NCBI RefSeq assembly: GCF_029210375.1
Contig: NZ_JARGER010000037.1
Coordinates: 1 to 64,000, forward strand
Source of the DNA: Nocardioides sp. YIM 152315
GTDB lineage: Bacteria > Actinomycetota > Actinomycetes > Propionibacteriales > Nocardioidaceae
Length of the DNA: 64,000 bases
Direction of reading: 5' to 3'
Shown: positions 43,091 to 51,571 of the stretch, one piece after another
How positions within the stretch are numbered: the first letter of the stretch is position 1
How the letters are laid out: each line of letters opens with the position of its first letter
Notes under the pieces: model-generated
What the model saw: the letters and a program-made list of their open reading frames with translations, nothing else
What the model was told of the DNA's origin: nothing
Database searches by the model: none
Translations under genes and position numbers: made by a program

Positions 43091-44478
43091 CCTGCCTCTC
43101 GCAGCAGCTCGGTCACCGCGGCCGCCATCGGACGAGAGTAGCCGCGAGTCAGGATCCGGGGCAGCGGTCCGTCGTACGGTCCCGGCCAGCCCCACTCGAC
43201 GACGACGGCGGCGCCGTCGGTCACGATCTCCGGTCGCCGATGCGCGTCGCGCACCTGGAGGATCACCGGTGGGTCGACCTCCAGCGGCTCGCCGGGAGTC
43301 AGCGTCCTGTCGGGCACCAGACCCCACGGGACCTCGCCGACGGCGATGTTGGCGGCGGTCTCGACGCTGACGACGACGGCGTCCCGCAGGTCGGGAAGCT
43401 CTCCCTCCACCGTGACCGCGCGGCGGGCGGCGGCACGCTGCCGCTCCGCGTCGATGTCGTACGCCGTCACCGGCGAGAGCTCGTCGAGCATCCGCGCGAT
43501 GCGCGCGGCCGCCGACTCCAGGCGCGCGCGCGACAGCCGGCCGTCGTGGACGGCGGCCACGATCGCGGCCTGCGTGCGGCGCACCAGCGACGCGGGCTTA
43601 TCCGGACCGATGCAGAGCAGGTCGGCGCCGGCGGCCAGCGACAGCACGGCCGCCTCGGGGATCCCCCGCCCGGCCGAGGCGCCGGCCATGTCGAGGGCGT
43701 CGCTGACGATCACGCCGTCGTACCCGAGCTCGTCGCGCAGCAGCCCGAGCACCGGTGCGCTCAGCGTGCCGGGGAGGTCGGGGTCGAGGGCGGGTACGAC
43801 GATGTGCGAGGTCATCACGGCCGCGACCCGGGCCTCGACGACCGCGGCGAACGGCACCAGCTCGCGGGCCCGCAGGGTCGCCGGGTCGGCGTCGACCGTC
43901 GGCAGCTCGAGGTGGCTGTCCTGGGCGGTGTCGCCGTGACCCGGGAAGTGCTTGGCGCAGGCGGCGGCGCCGGCCTCCTGGTGACCGCCTACCCAGGCGG
44001 CGACCTGGGCGGCCACCGCGCCGGCCTCGGTGCCGAAGCTCCGCGTGCCGATGACCGGGTTGTCGGGGTTGCTGTTGACGTCGGCGACCGGCCCGAAGTT
44101 GAGGTTGACCCCCACCGCGGCCAGCTCGGCGCCGATGGCGCGGCCGGTCTCGCGGGTGAGCTCGAGATCGTCGGCGGCACCGAGTGCGGCGGGGCCGAGC
44201 ACTGGGCTGCCGTCGACGGCGTGCAGGCGGGTGACGTCGCCGCCCTCCTCGTCGACCGCGATGACCGCGTGCGGGTTGGCGGCGCGGATCGCCGCGCTCA
44301 GCCGCGCCACCGCCTCCGGGCCGTCGGCGGTGTTGCTGCCGAAGTAGCAGACGCCGCCGAGGCCCTCGGCGAGCAGCGCGGCGTACTCCGCGGGCAAGGA
44401 GGTGCCGGCGAAGGCCGGCAGCTGCACCGCGAGCGCCAGCGTCTCGAGTGGGGTGTCCGTCATGGGGGTGGTGGTCAT
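43078..44478 (-). CDS. nagZ: Beta-N-acetylhexosaminidase, glycoside hydrolase family 3
   Basis: This GH3 enzyme of 466 residues has the NagZ signature AKHFPGHGDTAQDSHLELP with the catalytic His-Asp pair, and SDALDMAGASAG with the nucleophile Asp. VDEEGGDVTRLHAV is the substrate loop. There is no signal peptide, so it acts in the cytosol on imported disaccharides or muropeptides. ATG 44478 overlaps the permease stop (ATGA). About 120 C-terminal residues after the barrel form an extra domain, longer than single-domain E. coli NagZ. Confidence 0.93.
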   Translation of the reverse strand: MTTTPMTDTPLETLALAVQLPAFAGTSLPAEYAALLAEGLGGVCYFGSNTADGPEAVARLSAAIRAANPHAVIAVDEEGGDVTRLHAVDGSPVLGPAALGAADDLELTRETGRAIGAELAAVGVNLNFGPVADVNSNPDNPVIGTRSFGTEAGAVAAQVAAWVGGHQEAGAAACAKHFPGHGDTAQDSHLELPTVDADPATLRARELVPFAAVVEARVAAVMTSHIVVPALDPDLPGTLSAPVLGLLRDELGYDGVIVSDALDMAGASAGRGIPEAAVLSLAAGADLLCIGPDKPASLVRRTQAAIVAAVHDGRLSRARLESAAARIARMLDELSPVTAYDIDAERQRAAARRAVTVEGELPDLRDAVVVSVETAANIAVGEVPWGLVPDRTLTPGEPLEVDPPVILQVRDAHRRPEIVTDGAAVVVEWGWPGPYDGPLPRILTRGYSRPMAAAVTELLREAGWSR

Positions 44479-45314
44479 CCCTTCACCGCGCCGGAGGTCA
44501 GGCCGCCGACCATGCGGCCCTGCACGATCAGGAAGAAGACCACGACCGGGATCGCGATCAGCGTGGACCCGGCCATGATGCCGCCCCAGTCCGTGCCGCG
44601 GTTGACGTCGGTGAACGTCGAGAGCCACAGCGGCAGCGTGCGCTGGTCCTCGCGGGTCATCACGACCAGGGCCAGGGTGAACTCGTTCCACGCCTGGATG
44701 AAGCCGAAGACGCCGGTCGCCACGAGACCGGGCGCGAGCAGCGGGAAGGTGATCCGGAAGAAGGCCTGCGTCCGCGAGCAGCCGTCCATCATCGCGGCCT
44801 CCTCGAGCTCGTAGGGCACCCCGGCGACGAAGCCGCGCAGGGTCCAGATCGTGAAGGGCAGCACGAGCGAGACGTAGACCAGCGACAGTCCGATGACGGT
44901 GTTGAGCAGGTCCATCGTCTCCAGCATCTTGTACTGGGAGATGAAGAGGCCCTCCACGGGGATCATCTGGATCACCAGCAGAGTGATGATGAACGACATC
45001 CGACCACGGAAGCGGAAGCGCGACACGGCGACCGCCGCGACGAAGGCGAACGCCAGGGCGACGGCGATCGTCAGCACCGTCACCATCAGGCTCATCTTCA
45101 GCGCGTTGACGAACTGGTCGGTCGCGAAGACCGTGCGGTAGTTGTCGAGGTCGCCGCCGAAGGGCACCCAGGTCGGCACAGGGTTGCGGATCTCGTTGCG
45201 CGCCAGGAACGAGCTGTTGACCATCCAGTAGACCGGGAAGATCGCGATCAGGAAGGCGATCACGCCCAGCACGTTGGCGGTGATCCGCAGCGAGCGGCGG
45301 GGAGCGCGGGCCAT
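44475..45314 (-). CDS. Carbohydrate ABC transporter permease (MalG type)
   Basis: This is a six-helix inner permease of 279 residues. The ATPase-contact EAA loop reads YELEEAAMMDGCSRTQAFFRITFPLLAPG. No ATPase gene is in the operon, so a shared MsiK-type ATPase encoded elsewhere is expected, as in Streptomyces sugar importers. ATG 45314 shares a base with the stop of the MalF-type gene. Confidence 0.93.
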   Translation of the reverse strand: MARAPRRSLRITANVLGVIAFLIAIFPVYWMVNSSFLARNEIRNPVPTWVPFGGDLDNYRTVFATDQFVNALKMSLMVTVLTIAVALAFAFVAAVAVSRFRFRGRMSFIITLLVIQMIPVEGLFISQYKMLETMDLLNTVIGLSLVYVSLVLPFTIWTLRGFVAGVPYELEEAAMMDGCSRTQAFFRITFPLLAPGLVATGVFGFIQAWNEFTLALVVMTREDQRTLPLWLSTFTDVNRGTDWGGIMAGSTLIAIPVVVFFLIVQGRMVGGLTSGAVKG

Positions 45315-46225
45315 CAGAGTGATTCCCTCTCCTGCTTGAGCATGGCGCGCACGTACGGCGCGGTGAGGATGACCGTCAACGCCAGCATGAAGATCGCGAC
45401 GGCGGCCGCCATGCCGAACTCGCCGCCGCCGATCCCGAGCCGGTAGATGTAGGTGCCCAGCAGGTTGGTGTCACGGGTCGACCCGCCGGCCTGCTGGAGG
45501 ATGAAGATCTGCGTGAAGACCCGCAGGTCCCAGATGACCTGGAGCAGTCCCACGACGAGCAGCACCGGCCGGATGGCCGGGAGCACGACGTGACGCAGCC
45601 GCTGCAAGGCACCGGCCCCGTCGATCTCCGCCGCCTCGACCATGTCCTCGGACACCTGCGTCAGCGCGGCGTAGACCGTGAAGGCGACGAACGGCACGCT
45701 CATCCACACCACGATCACGGTCGCGACGAAGAAGAACGACAGCGGGCGGAGCAGCCAGGGATGGCCGACGAAGTCGAAGCCCAGCTCGGTCAGCAGGTAG
45801 TTGATGACGCCGTACTGCGTGTCGAAGAGCCACTGCCACACGGTGAGCGAGGCGACGACCGGCATCGCCCAGGCCAGCAGCAGCCCGGTCTGCACGAGGA
45901 CGCGCACCCCCTTGGCCATGTGCCGCATCAGCAGCGCCAGGCCGACACCGATCGCCATCGTCACGGCGGCGTTGACGAGGCAGAAGGCGAGGGAGCGGAG
46001 CGTGACCCGCCACAGGTAGGGGTCGGTGATCAGGTCGCGGTAGTTGTCGACGCCGATCCAGGTCGGCGGCTGGCCGAACTGCTGGGCCAGTCCGAAGTCC
46101 TGGAACGAGAGGACGACCTGGCGCACCAGCGGGTAGCCGAGCGCCAGGGCCAGAGCGGCGACGGCGGGCAGCAGGAGCGCGTACGGCAACGGCGTACGAC
46201 GTCGGCGCGGTGCGCGGTCACTCAT
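45314..46225 (-). CDS. Carbohydrate ABC transporter permease (MalF type)
   Basis: This is a six-helix permease of 303 residues. The EAA loop is EDMVEAAEIDGAGALQRLRHVVLPAIRPV. GAGGAGG lies 5 bases before ATG 46225, setting the start over an in-frame ATG at 46288. It pairs with the MalG-type protein. A strong hairpin in the 109-base gap upstream separates it from the binding-protein gene. Confidence 0.93.
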   Translation of the reverse strand: MSDRAPRRRRTPLPYALLLPAVAALALALGYPLVRQVVLSFQDFGLAQQFGQPPTWIGVDNYRDLITDPYLWRVTLRSLAFCLVNAAVTMAIGVGLALLMRHMAKGVRVLVQTGLLLAWAMPVVASLTVWQWLFDTQYGVINYLLTELGFDFVGHPWLLRPLSFFFVATVIVVWMSVPFVAFTVYAALTQVSEDMVEAAEIDGAGALQRLRHVVLPAIRPVLLVVGLLQVIWDLRVFTQIFILQQAGGSTRDTNLLGTYIYRLGIGGGEFGMAAAVAIFMLALTVILTAPYVRAMLKQERESL

Positions 46226-46265
46226 GAGTCCTCCTCGCTGGTCTGTCGGGGCGTCCGGGCGCGGC

Positions 46266-46300
46266 ACGGCCGGGGCGGCGGATCGCACCGCCCCGGCCGT
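46266..46300 (-). terminator. Strong hairpin between binding-protein and permease genes
   Basis: ACGGCCGGGGCGG and CCGCCCCGGCCGT form a perfect 13-bp stem with a 9-base loop, 35 bases past the binding-protein stop. In binding-protein-dependent operons such hairpins stabilise or end part of the transcripts, giving excess binding protein over permease. Confidence 0.75.
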
Positions 46301-46334
46301 CCTGCGTGTTCCCCCGTGTGTGGTGGCCGTCGGG

Positions 46335-47627
46335 TCAGCCGTTGATCTGCTCGTTCATCTGCTCGTCTGCCTTGGCCGCGAGCTCGTCGACGTCGCCGCC
46401 CTGGGCGATCGCGCTGAAGAGGTCCTCCAGGACCCGGGAGCCCTCGACGTTCGCCCAGCCGGGGGCGGCCGGGGTGAGCTTGGCGTTGGAGGCCGCGGCG
46501 ATCGTGGCCTGCGCGAACTCGTCGTCGCCGAGCAGCGGTGCCAGCGAGTTCTTGGCCGGCGTGAGGCCGGCCTCGGCCATGATCGTCTGGTAGTCGTCGC
46601 TCAGCATCAGCGCGACGGCCTTCTGCGCCAGGCCCCGGTTGGCCGACTTGGCCGCGATCGCGATGTCGGAGCCACCGAGCAGCACCGGCGCCGGCTCGCC
46701 GTCGGAGCCGGGCAGCGCGAAGACGCCCATCTGCTTGCCGAGGGTGTCGGGGCAGCCGGTCTTCGGGTCGTTGATCAGGCCGGTGACCCAGCCCGGCGTC
46801 GACATCATGCCGACCTCGCCGGCGCACCACGGGGTCCACGGGTCGGCCTCGTTGCCGTCCTTCGGTGCGCCCGACGCCTCGGTGAAGAGTCTCTGCGCGG
46901 TCTCGAGGCCCGCGACCGACTCCGCCGACGCCAGCGACCCGCTCCACTCACCGCCGTCGTCGGTGGCGAGGTCGCCGCCGGCGTCCCAGATGAACGTCGC
47001 GCCGTTGCGCCAGTCCTGGCCCGGGAACCAGAAGCCGGAGAAGTTGGCGGGCTTCGGGTTGGCCTGCTTCAGCGCGACGGCCGCGTCGACGAACTCGTCG
47101 AGGGTGGTGGGCACCTCGAGGCCGGCCTTCTTGAAGAGGTCCTTGCGGTAGAAGATGTACTTCGAGCCGGCGTAGTACGGCACGGCGTACGTCTTGCCGT
47201 CGACGGTCGCCCCCTCGACGAAGCCGGGGAGCAGGTCGTCGCCGCCGAGGCCGTCGAGCTGGTCGGTGAGGTCGGCGAACGCGCCGGCGGAGGTGAACGT
47301 CGGGGCCTGCGTGTTGCCGATCTCGACGACGTCGGGGGTCTCCGACTCGCTGGAGAGTGCGGTCGTCAGCTTCTCGACGAGACCGTCCCACTCCTGCTGC
47401 TCGATGGTGAGCGTGGAGCCGGGGTTCTGCTCCTCGAAGGTCTTCTTCAGCCAGTCACGCGCGTCCTGCGGCGTGTCGGTGCCGTTGAGCCAGACGCGGA
47501 TGTCCGCGGTCTTGGGGCCGCCGTCGCTCGACGAGCCGTCGTCACCGTCGTCGCTGCCGCAGGCGGCGAGGGTCGCCGTGGCCAACGTGGCCATCGCTGC
47601 GACCGCGAGTGTCTTCTTGATGCGCAC
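46335..47627 (-). CDS. Sugar ABC transporter substrate-binding lipoprotein
   Basis: This is an extracytoplasmic binding lipoprotein of 430 residues. KK, a hydrophobic run and lipobox LAAC (Cys23) form the signal, followed by an Asp/Ser tether. The cluster D type sugar-binding fold has ADIRVWLNGTDTP at the start and WCAGEVGMMSTPGWVTG later. It resembles NgcE/DasA-type chitobiose or GlcNAc binding proteins. GTG 47627 follows AGAGGA. Neighbouring NagZ, NagA and NagB make a GlcNAc-containing oligosaccharide the likely ligand. Confidence 0.92.
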   Translation of the reverse strand: MRIKKTLAVAAMATLATATLAACGSDDGDDGSSSDGGPKTADIRVWLNGTDTPQDARDWLKKTFEEQNPGSTLTIEQQEWDGLVEKLTTALSSESETPDVVEIGNTQAPTFTSAGAFADLTDQLDGLGGDDLLPGFVEGATVDGKTYAVPYYAGSKYIFYRKDLFKKAGLEVPTTLDEFVDAAVALKQANPKPANFSGFWFPGQDWRNGATFIWDAGGDLATDDGGEWSGSLASAESVAGLETAQRLFTEASGAPKDGNEADPWTPWCAGEVGMMSTPGWVTGLINDPKTGCPDTLGKQMGVFALPGSDGEPAPVLLGGSDIAIAAKSANRGLAQKAVALMLSDDYQTIMAEAGLTPAKNSLAPLLGDDEFAQATIAAASNAKLTPAAPGWANVEGSRVLEDLFSAIAQGGDVDELAAKADEQMNEQING

Positions 47628-47701
47628 CGCAGTGTTCCTCTCTTCGAGCTTCCGTGTTGCTGGTGTTGGTGGTGGTGTGGTGGTGGCCCCGAGACGGTTC
47701 T

Positions 47702-48829
47702 TCAGGAGACGCCGAGCTGTCCGGAGAGGACGAGGACGGCAGCACCGACGAGGACCACGTCCTCGCCGAGCGTCGAGGTGCGGACCACGAGGCCCGCGGA
47801 GCTGACCGGCATGGTCCGCTCCCGGATGGTGCGGTCGGCGGCCTCCCGCAGCGGCCCGTCGAGCAGCTCCTGCGGGCCGCTCAGCACGAGCTCGTGCAGG
47901 TTGAGGGTCCCGACGACCGGGGCGAGCGCCGCCCCGAGCTGCTTCCCCACCGTGGTCAGCACCTCGGCGGCGGCGCGGCCCGCGAGGCGCCGGCGCAGGT
48001 GGGGCACGGCGAGGATCGTCTCGAGGCAGCCGGTCCTGCCGCAGGCGCAGCGCTCGCCGTCGGGATCGACGACGACGTGGCCGATCTCGCCGGCGGCACC
48101 GAGGTGGCCGTGGAGCAGCGACCCCTCCAGGACGAGCCCGGCACCCACGCCGATCCCGACCCGGAGCACCATCAGCCCGCCGTCGCCGGAGGCGCCGAAC
48201 GTGTGCTCGCCGAGGACGGCGGTGTTGGCGTCGTTGGCGACGAAGACGGGGAGGCCGAGGGCGTCGGCGAGGCTGGCGGCGAGCGGGGTGTCGGTCCAGG
48301 ACAGGTTGGGTGCGTCGATGACGGTGCCCGCGGCGTCGACGACGCCGGGGCTCCCGACGCCCACGCCGAGCACCGGGCGGTCGGTCATCGCGATCAGCTC
48401 CGTCGCGAGCCGGTGCACCAGGGCGACCGCGGCCGCGCCGGTGGCGCCGTCGAGCGGGAGCTCGTGTCGGGCCTGGACGATGCCTGCGAGGTTGACCACC
48501 GCGCCGGTCATCCGGTCGGTCGCCGAGAGGTCGAGGCCGATGACGTGCGTGGAGTCGGCGTCGAGCCCGACCAGCGTCGGCGGCTTGCCGACCCGGCTCT
48601 CGGCCGGCGCGCCGAGCTCGCGGACCAGGCCGTCGGCCACCAGCTCCCCGACCAGGTCGGAGACCGTCACCCGGGTCAGCCCCGTGGTCCGGGCCAGGTC
48701 GGCGCGGCTCGCCGGCCCCTCCCGGAAGAGCTGCTGGAGCAGCAGCGAGCGGTGGTGGCGGCGGGCGTCCTCCTGGAGGAGCTTGCCGCGCGGCCGGAGC
48801 GGCCGGCCCACCGGTGAGGTCTGGGACAC
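47702..48829 (-). CDS. ROK-family transcriptional regulator (NagC-like)
   Basis: This is a 375-residue repressor. A winged helix at about 28-80 includes PASRADLARTTGLTRVTVSDLVGELV. A ROK sugar-binding domain follows with CACGRTGCLETILA and GEIGHVVVDPDG. It is the first gene of the amino-sugar operon and probably senses GlcNAc or its phosphate, repressing its own operon. GTG start; TTGACG at 48861-48866 on this strand may be the -35 element, with an AT-rich AATAAGTAAG stretch after it that could hold the operator. Confidence 0.9.
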   Translation of the reverse strand: MSQTSPVGRPLRPRGKLLQEDARRHHRSLLLQQLFREGPASRADLARTTGLTRVTVSDLVGELVADGLVRELGAPAESRVGKPPTLVGLDADSTHVIGLDLSATDRMTGAVVNLAGIVQARHELPLDGATGAAAVALVHRLATELIAMTDRPVLGVGVGSPGVVDAAGTVIDAPNLSWTDTPLAASLADALGLPVFVANDANTAVLGEHTFGASGDGGLMVLRVGIGVGAGLVLEGSLLHGHLGAAGEIGHVVVDPDGERCACGRTGCLETILAVPHLRRRLAGRAAAEVLTTVGKQLGAALAPVVGTLNLHELVLSGPQELLDGPLREAADRTIRERTMPVSSAGLVVRTSTLGEDVVLVGAAVLVLSGQLGVS

Positions 48830-48832
48830 GTT

Positions 48833-48866
48833 TGTTAGTTCAGCGCACTTACTTATTGGCCGTCAA
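48833..48866 (-). promoter_or_regulatory. Candidate promoter/operator of the amino-sugar operon
   Basis: Reading the minus strand, TTGACG is followed by AATAAGTAAGTGCG and GAACTAAC before the GTG at 48829. This is the most AT-rich stretch in the region. The -10 box is poorly defined. ROK repressors often bind AT-rich sites of this kind. Confidence 0.35.
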
Positions 48867-48886
48867 GGGTTCATCGGAAATTGCCG

Positions 48887-48956
48887 GTGTCGGAATACCC
48901 GGTGCACCGGGGATTCCTGCACTTCCCGGGTGTGGCAACACCCGAGAGGTGCGGGG
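48887..48956. repeat. Palindromic repeat element, copy B
   Basis: Positions 48887-48922 form a 36-bp near-palindrome (GTGTCGGAATACCCGGTG / CACCGGGGATTCCTGCAC) followed by CCGGGTGTGGCAACACCCG, itself a hairpin. It matches copy A at 40196-40264 in reverse orientation. It lies just upstream of the ROK regulator promoter. Confidence 0.8.
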
Positions 48957-49017
48957 AGTGCCCCAGGAGTCCCGGCCGCCGCACGAGCGCCCGGTCGCCC
49001 CGCTCGACCCGGCCTCC

Positions 49018-49039
49018 GCACCGCCGGGCTCGGCGGTGC
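49018..49039 (-). terminator. Hairpin downstream of the amidohydrolase remnant
   Basis: GCACCGCCG and CGGCGGTGC pair perfectly around a 4-base loop (GGCT). It lies 27 bases beyond the stop of the truncated amidohydrolase on the minus strand and probably was its terminator. Confidence 0.5.
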
Positions 49040-49065
49040 GCGCCACCTGCGCGGTGCGTAGGGCC

Positions 49066-49226
49066 TACCGCCCGGCCGGCCGCAGCCGCCGGTCGAGGAG
49101 CGGGTAGACACGGCGGGCGTTGCGCTCGACGACGTCGGCGCGCTGGTCGTCGGTCAGCGGGGCGGCGTCGACGTACCTCAGGGTGTCGTCGAAGTGGTGG
49201 CCGGTCGTCGGGTCGATGCCCCGGGC
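49066..49226 (-). pseudogene. C-terminal remnant of an amidohydrolase (4-oxalomesaconate hydratase-like)
   Basis: The minus strand reads GIDPTTGHHFDDTLRYVDAA, then LTDDQRADVVERNARR and VYPLLDRRLRPAGR before TAG. This is the end of an amidohydrolase-2 family protein of the kind found in meta-cleavage pathways. About 50 residues survive and the N-terminal 280 or so are missing. There is no start codon with a ribosome site. The break is at about 49220, where the opposite strand begins a second remnant. Confidence 0.65.
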
Positions 49227-49438
49227 CCCACAAGCACGCGATCCAGCAGACGTTCTTCCTCTACGTGTGGGAGCCGGGCGGCAACCGCATCGAGCTGTGC
49301 AACCCGCTCACGCGCCTGGTGCTCGCGCCCGACCGGCCGCTGGTCACCTGGACCGAGGAGGAGCGGAAGAAGGGCCAGGCCTGGGGCTTGCAGACCATCC
49401 CGACCTTCCACACCCACGGGATGCCGCCCGTCGGTTGA
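49217..49438 (+). pseudogene. C-terminal remnant of an extradiol (catechol 2,3-dioxygenase-type) dioxygenase
   Basis: The plus strand reads GPHKHAIQQTFFLYVWEPGG, NRIELCNPLTRLVLAPD, then WTEEERKKGQAWGLQTIP and FHTHGMPPVG before TGA. It keeps the third metal ligand Glu (NRIEL) and the typical C-terminal tail of a VOC-type extradiol dioxygenase, but lacks about three quarters of the protein including the metal His residues. It cannot be active. A GTCGGAG/CTCCGAC hairpin at 49441-49464 follows and may be the old terminator. Confidence 0.75.
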
Positions 49439-49484
49439 CCGTCGGAGGCTCTCGATGCTCCGACTGTCGGCCGGCTGCAGGTCA

Positions 49485-49562
49485 ATCAAGGGATGAAGGT
49501 CACGCCGCGGTTCCCTCGCCGAGTTCGCCGAGGGGAGCGCGGTTTCGCCTGCATCCCTTGAT
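49485..49562. repeat. 78-bp inverted-repeat (MITE-like) element, copy 1
   Basis: Ends are perfect 11-bp inverted repeats ATCAAGGGATG / CATCCCTTGAT. The interior contains GCCGAGTTCGCCGAGG. The element is 78 bp. A copy of exactly the same length, in reverse orientation and about 85% identical, lies at 54694-54771. It sits in the 197-base gap between the dioxygenase remnant and the CDF gene. Confidence 0.8.
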
Positions 49563-49635
49563 GAACCACCGACCGGCCCGCCGCGTCCGACCACGGCACC
49601 GCCGACCGCGTCAGTCCGCCGTCGCGGCGGGTCAC

Positions 49636-50595
49636 TCAAGGGGTCAGCGACGCCTCGTCGGGAGGCGCGACGGTGAGCACGGCGTCCTCGATGAGCGGGT
49701 GCCGCTCGATGTCGGCCTCGACGGCGCGGAGTCGGAGCGCGAGGTGGTCCTCGGTGTCGTCGCCGACGAGGTCGACCGCGGCGACGACGAAGAGCCGCTG
49801 CGGACCGACGTACTCGAGGTGCAGGTAGGTGAGCCGCTCGACCTGGGGGTGCTCGAGGATCCCGGCGATGACCCGCGACCGGGTGTCGGCGGTCGGGCCC
49901 TCGCCGAGCAGGTAGTCCATGTTGCGACGGATCAGGAAGACCGCGACGAAGGCGAGCAGGAGGCCGATCGCGATGGAGCCGAGCGCGTCGTAGATCGAGT
50001 TGCCCGTGAGCTGGTGGAGCCCGATGCCGGCGGCGGCGATCAGGATGCCGAGCAGTGCGGAGAAGTCCTCGAAGAAGACCGCGCGCAGGGTCGGGTTGGA
50101 CGTCCGGGCGACGTACCGCAGCGGGTGCATGCCGAACCGCCGCGAGGCGCCGTGCACCTGCCGGCTCGCCTGCAGGAACGACGACCCCTCGAGCACGAAG
50201 GCGAGACCGAGCACCACGTAGTTCACGGTGTAGCTCGCCTCGTCGGCCGACTCGGCGGCCAGCTCGGTGACGCCGTGCCAGATGGAGACCACCGCGCCGG
50301 CCGTGAAGAGCCCGAACGCCGCGACCATCGACCAGGCGTACGTCGCGCGCCCGTACCCGCGCGGGTGCTTCTCGTCGCGCGGCCTGCTGCCGCTGCGCTC
50401 GGCGATCACGAGGAACACCTCGTTGCCGGTGTCGGCCCACGAGTGCGCGGCCTCCGCGACCATGGCGGCCGACCCGGTCAGCGCCGCCGCGGCCGACTTG
50501 GCGATGGCCAGCAGCCCGTTGGCCACGAGCGCCACGAGCACCGTGAAGAGCGACTGGCCCTGGCTCGGTTCCTCCGGCACGTCGGTGGTCGCCAT
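49636..50595 (-). CDS. Cation diffusion facilitator family transporter
   Basis: This is a six-helix divalent-metal exporter of 319 residues. Helix 2 has AEAAHSWADTGNE with the family His-x3-Asp, and helix 5 region has FFEDFSALLGI where the second motif is altered to Glu-Asp. The C-terminal cytosolic domain (VIAGILEHPQVERLTYLHLEY) is present. AAGGAGG lies very close to ATG 50595, so a start slightly downstream (GTG at the sixth codon) is possible. It is divergent from the GDSL lipoprotein. Confidence 0.88.
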   Translation of the reverse strand: MATTDVPEEPSQGQSLFTVLVALVANGLLAIAKSAAAALTGSAAMVAEAAHSWADTGNEVFLVIAERSGSRPRDEKHPRGYGRATYAWSMVAAFGLFTAGAVVSIWHGVTELAAESADEASYTVNYVVLGLAFVLEGSSFLQASRQVHGASRRFGMHPLRYVARTSNPTLRAVFFEDFSALLGILIAAAGIGLHQLTGNSIYDALGSIAIGLLLAFVAVFLIRRNMDYLLGEGPTADTRSRVIAGILEHPQVERLTYLHLEYVGPQRLFVVAAVDLVGDDTEDHLALRLRAVEADIERHPLIEDAVLTVAPPDEASLTP

Positions 50596-50666
50596 GCCTC
50601 CTTCGTACCCGGCCCGGGGCACGACGACCACCGCGTGAGCTGCGACACGCACGTACGGTCGTGGCC

Positions 50667-51563
50667 ATGCGTCGCCCACCCGCCGGCCTCCCGGTCGCTG
50701 TCGTGCTCGCCCTCGCGACCCTCGCCGGCTGCTCGACCGACGGCGCCGACCCGGCGCCGGCGCCCGCCCGGACGACCGGCGACCCGGCGTCCTCGGCCAC
50801 GGCGTATGACACCTACGTCGCCCTCGGCGACTCCTACACCGCCGCCCCGCTGGTCCCGCCGACCGACACCAGCACGGTCTGCCTGCGCTCCGGCGTGAAC
50901 TACCCGGCGCTCGTCGCCGAGGCGATGCCGGGCACGGCGCTCACCGACGTCAGCTGCAGCGGCGCGTCCACCGCGAACGCCCGGCAGCCCCAGCGCGGCC
51001 GGACGGGGTCGGTCCCGCCACAGCTGGACGCCGTGGAGCGGGGCACCGACCTCGTCACGATCAGCCTCGGCGGCAACGACGAGAACCTCTTCGGCACGCT
51101 GCTCCTCGGGTGCACCAGGCTCGCGGCGGACGAGCCGACGGGGAGCCCGTGCACCGACCGTTTCGCCGACCGGGTCGCGCCGGTGCTGGTCACGGTGCGC
51201 GACAACCTCGCCCGGGTCGTCCGGGACGTCCACGACCGGGCGCGGCAGGCGCGGGTGCTCGTGGTCGGCTATCCGCAGATCGTGCCGGCCTCGGGCACGT
51301 GCGACGACCTGCCGCTCGCACCGGGCGACTACGCGTTCGCCCGGGACGCGAACGAGCGGCTGACCGAGGCGGTCCACGACGCGGCCGACTACGCCGACGC
51401 GGAGTACGTCGACGTGTGGGCCGCCACCGAGGACCACGACATCTGTGCCGACGACCCGTGGATCAACGGCCGCGTCACCTCGGCCGCGCGGGCGCTCGCC
51501 TACCACCCCCTCGACACCGAGCAGCGGGCCGTCGCCGACCTCGTGCTGGAGACGATCGGGTAG
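50667..51563 (+). CDS. SGNH/GDSL-family lipoprotein hydrolase
   Basis: This is a probable surface-anchored esterase or lipase of 298 residues. Lipobox LAGC with Cys22 follows a hydrophobic stretch. Block I is YVALGDSYTAAP with the nucleophile Ser, block III SLGGNDENLF with the oxyanion Asn, and the DxxH-like region near the end is ALAYHPLDTEQ. It resembles secreted actinobacterial SGNH lipases. GTG 50661 is two codons upstream and also possible. It converges with the amidohydrolase, 8 bases apart. Confidence 0.88.
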   Translation: MRRPPAGLPVAVVLALATLAGCSTDGADPAPAPARTTGDPASSATAYDTYVALGDSYTAAPLVPPTDTSTVCLRSGVNYPALVAEAMPGTALTDVSCSGASTANARQPQRGRTGSVPPQLDAVERGTDLVTISLGGNDENLFGTLLLGCTRLAADEPTGSPCTDRFADRVAPVLVTVRDNLARVVRDVHDRARQARVLVVGYPQIVPASGTCDDLPLAPGDYAFARDANERLTEAVHDAADYADAEYVDVWAATEDHDICADDPWINGRVTSAARALAYHPLDTEQRAVADLVLETIG

Positions 51564-51571
51564 GCCGGAGG

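Noticed and set aside
49018..49039. Hairpin as part of the repeat element at 48887-48956
   Set aside because: Its sequence does not match copy A near 40.2 kb and it sits just after the remnant's stop, so a terminator is the simpler reading.
46224..49061. 945-codon plus-strand frame opposite the amino-sugar operon
   Set aside because: It is a shadow of conserved genes on the minus strand and crosses several intergenic gaps and repeats. It has no recognisable motif.
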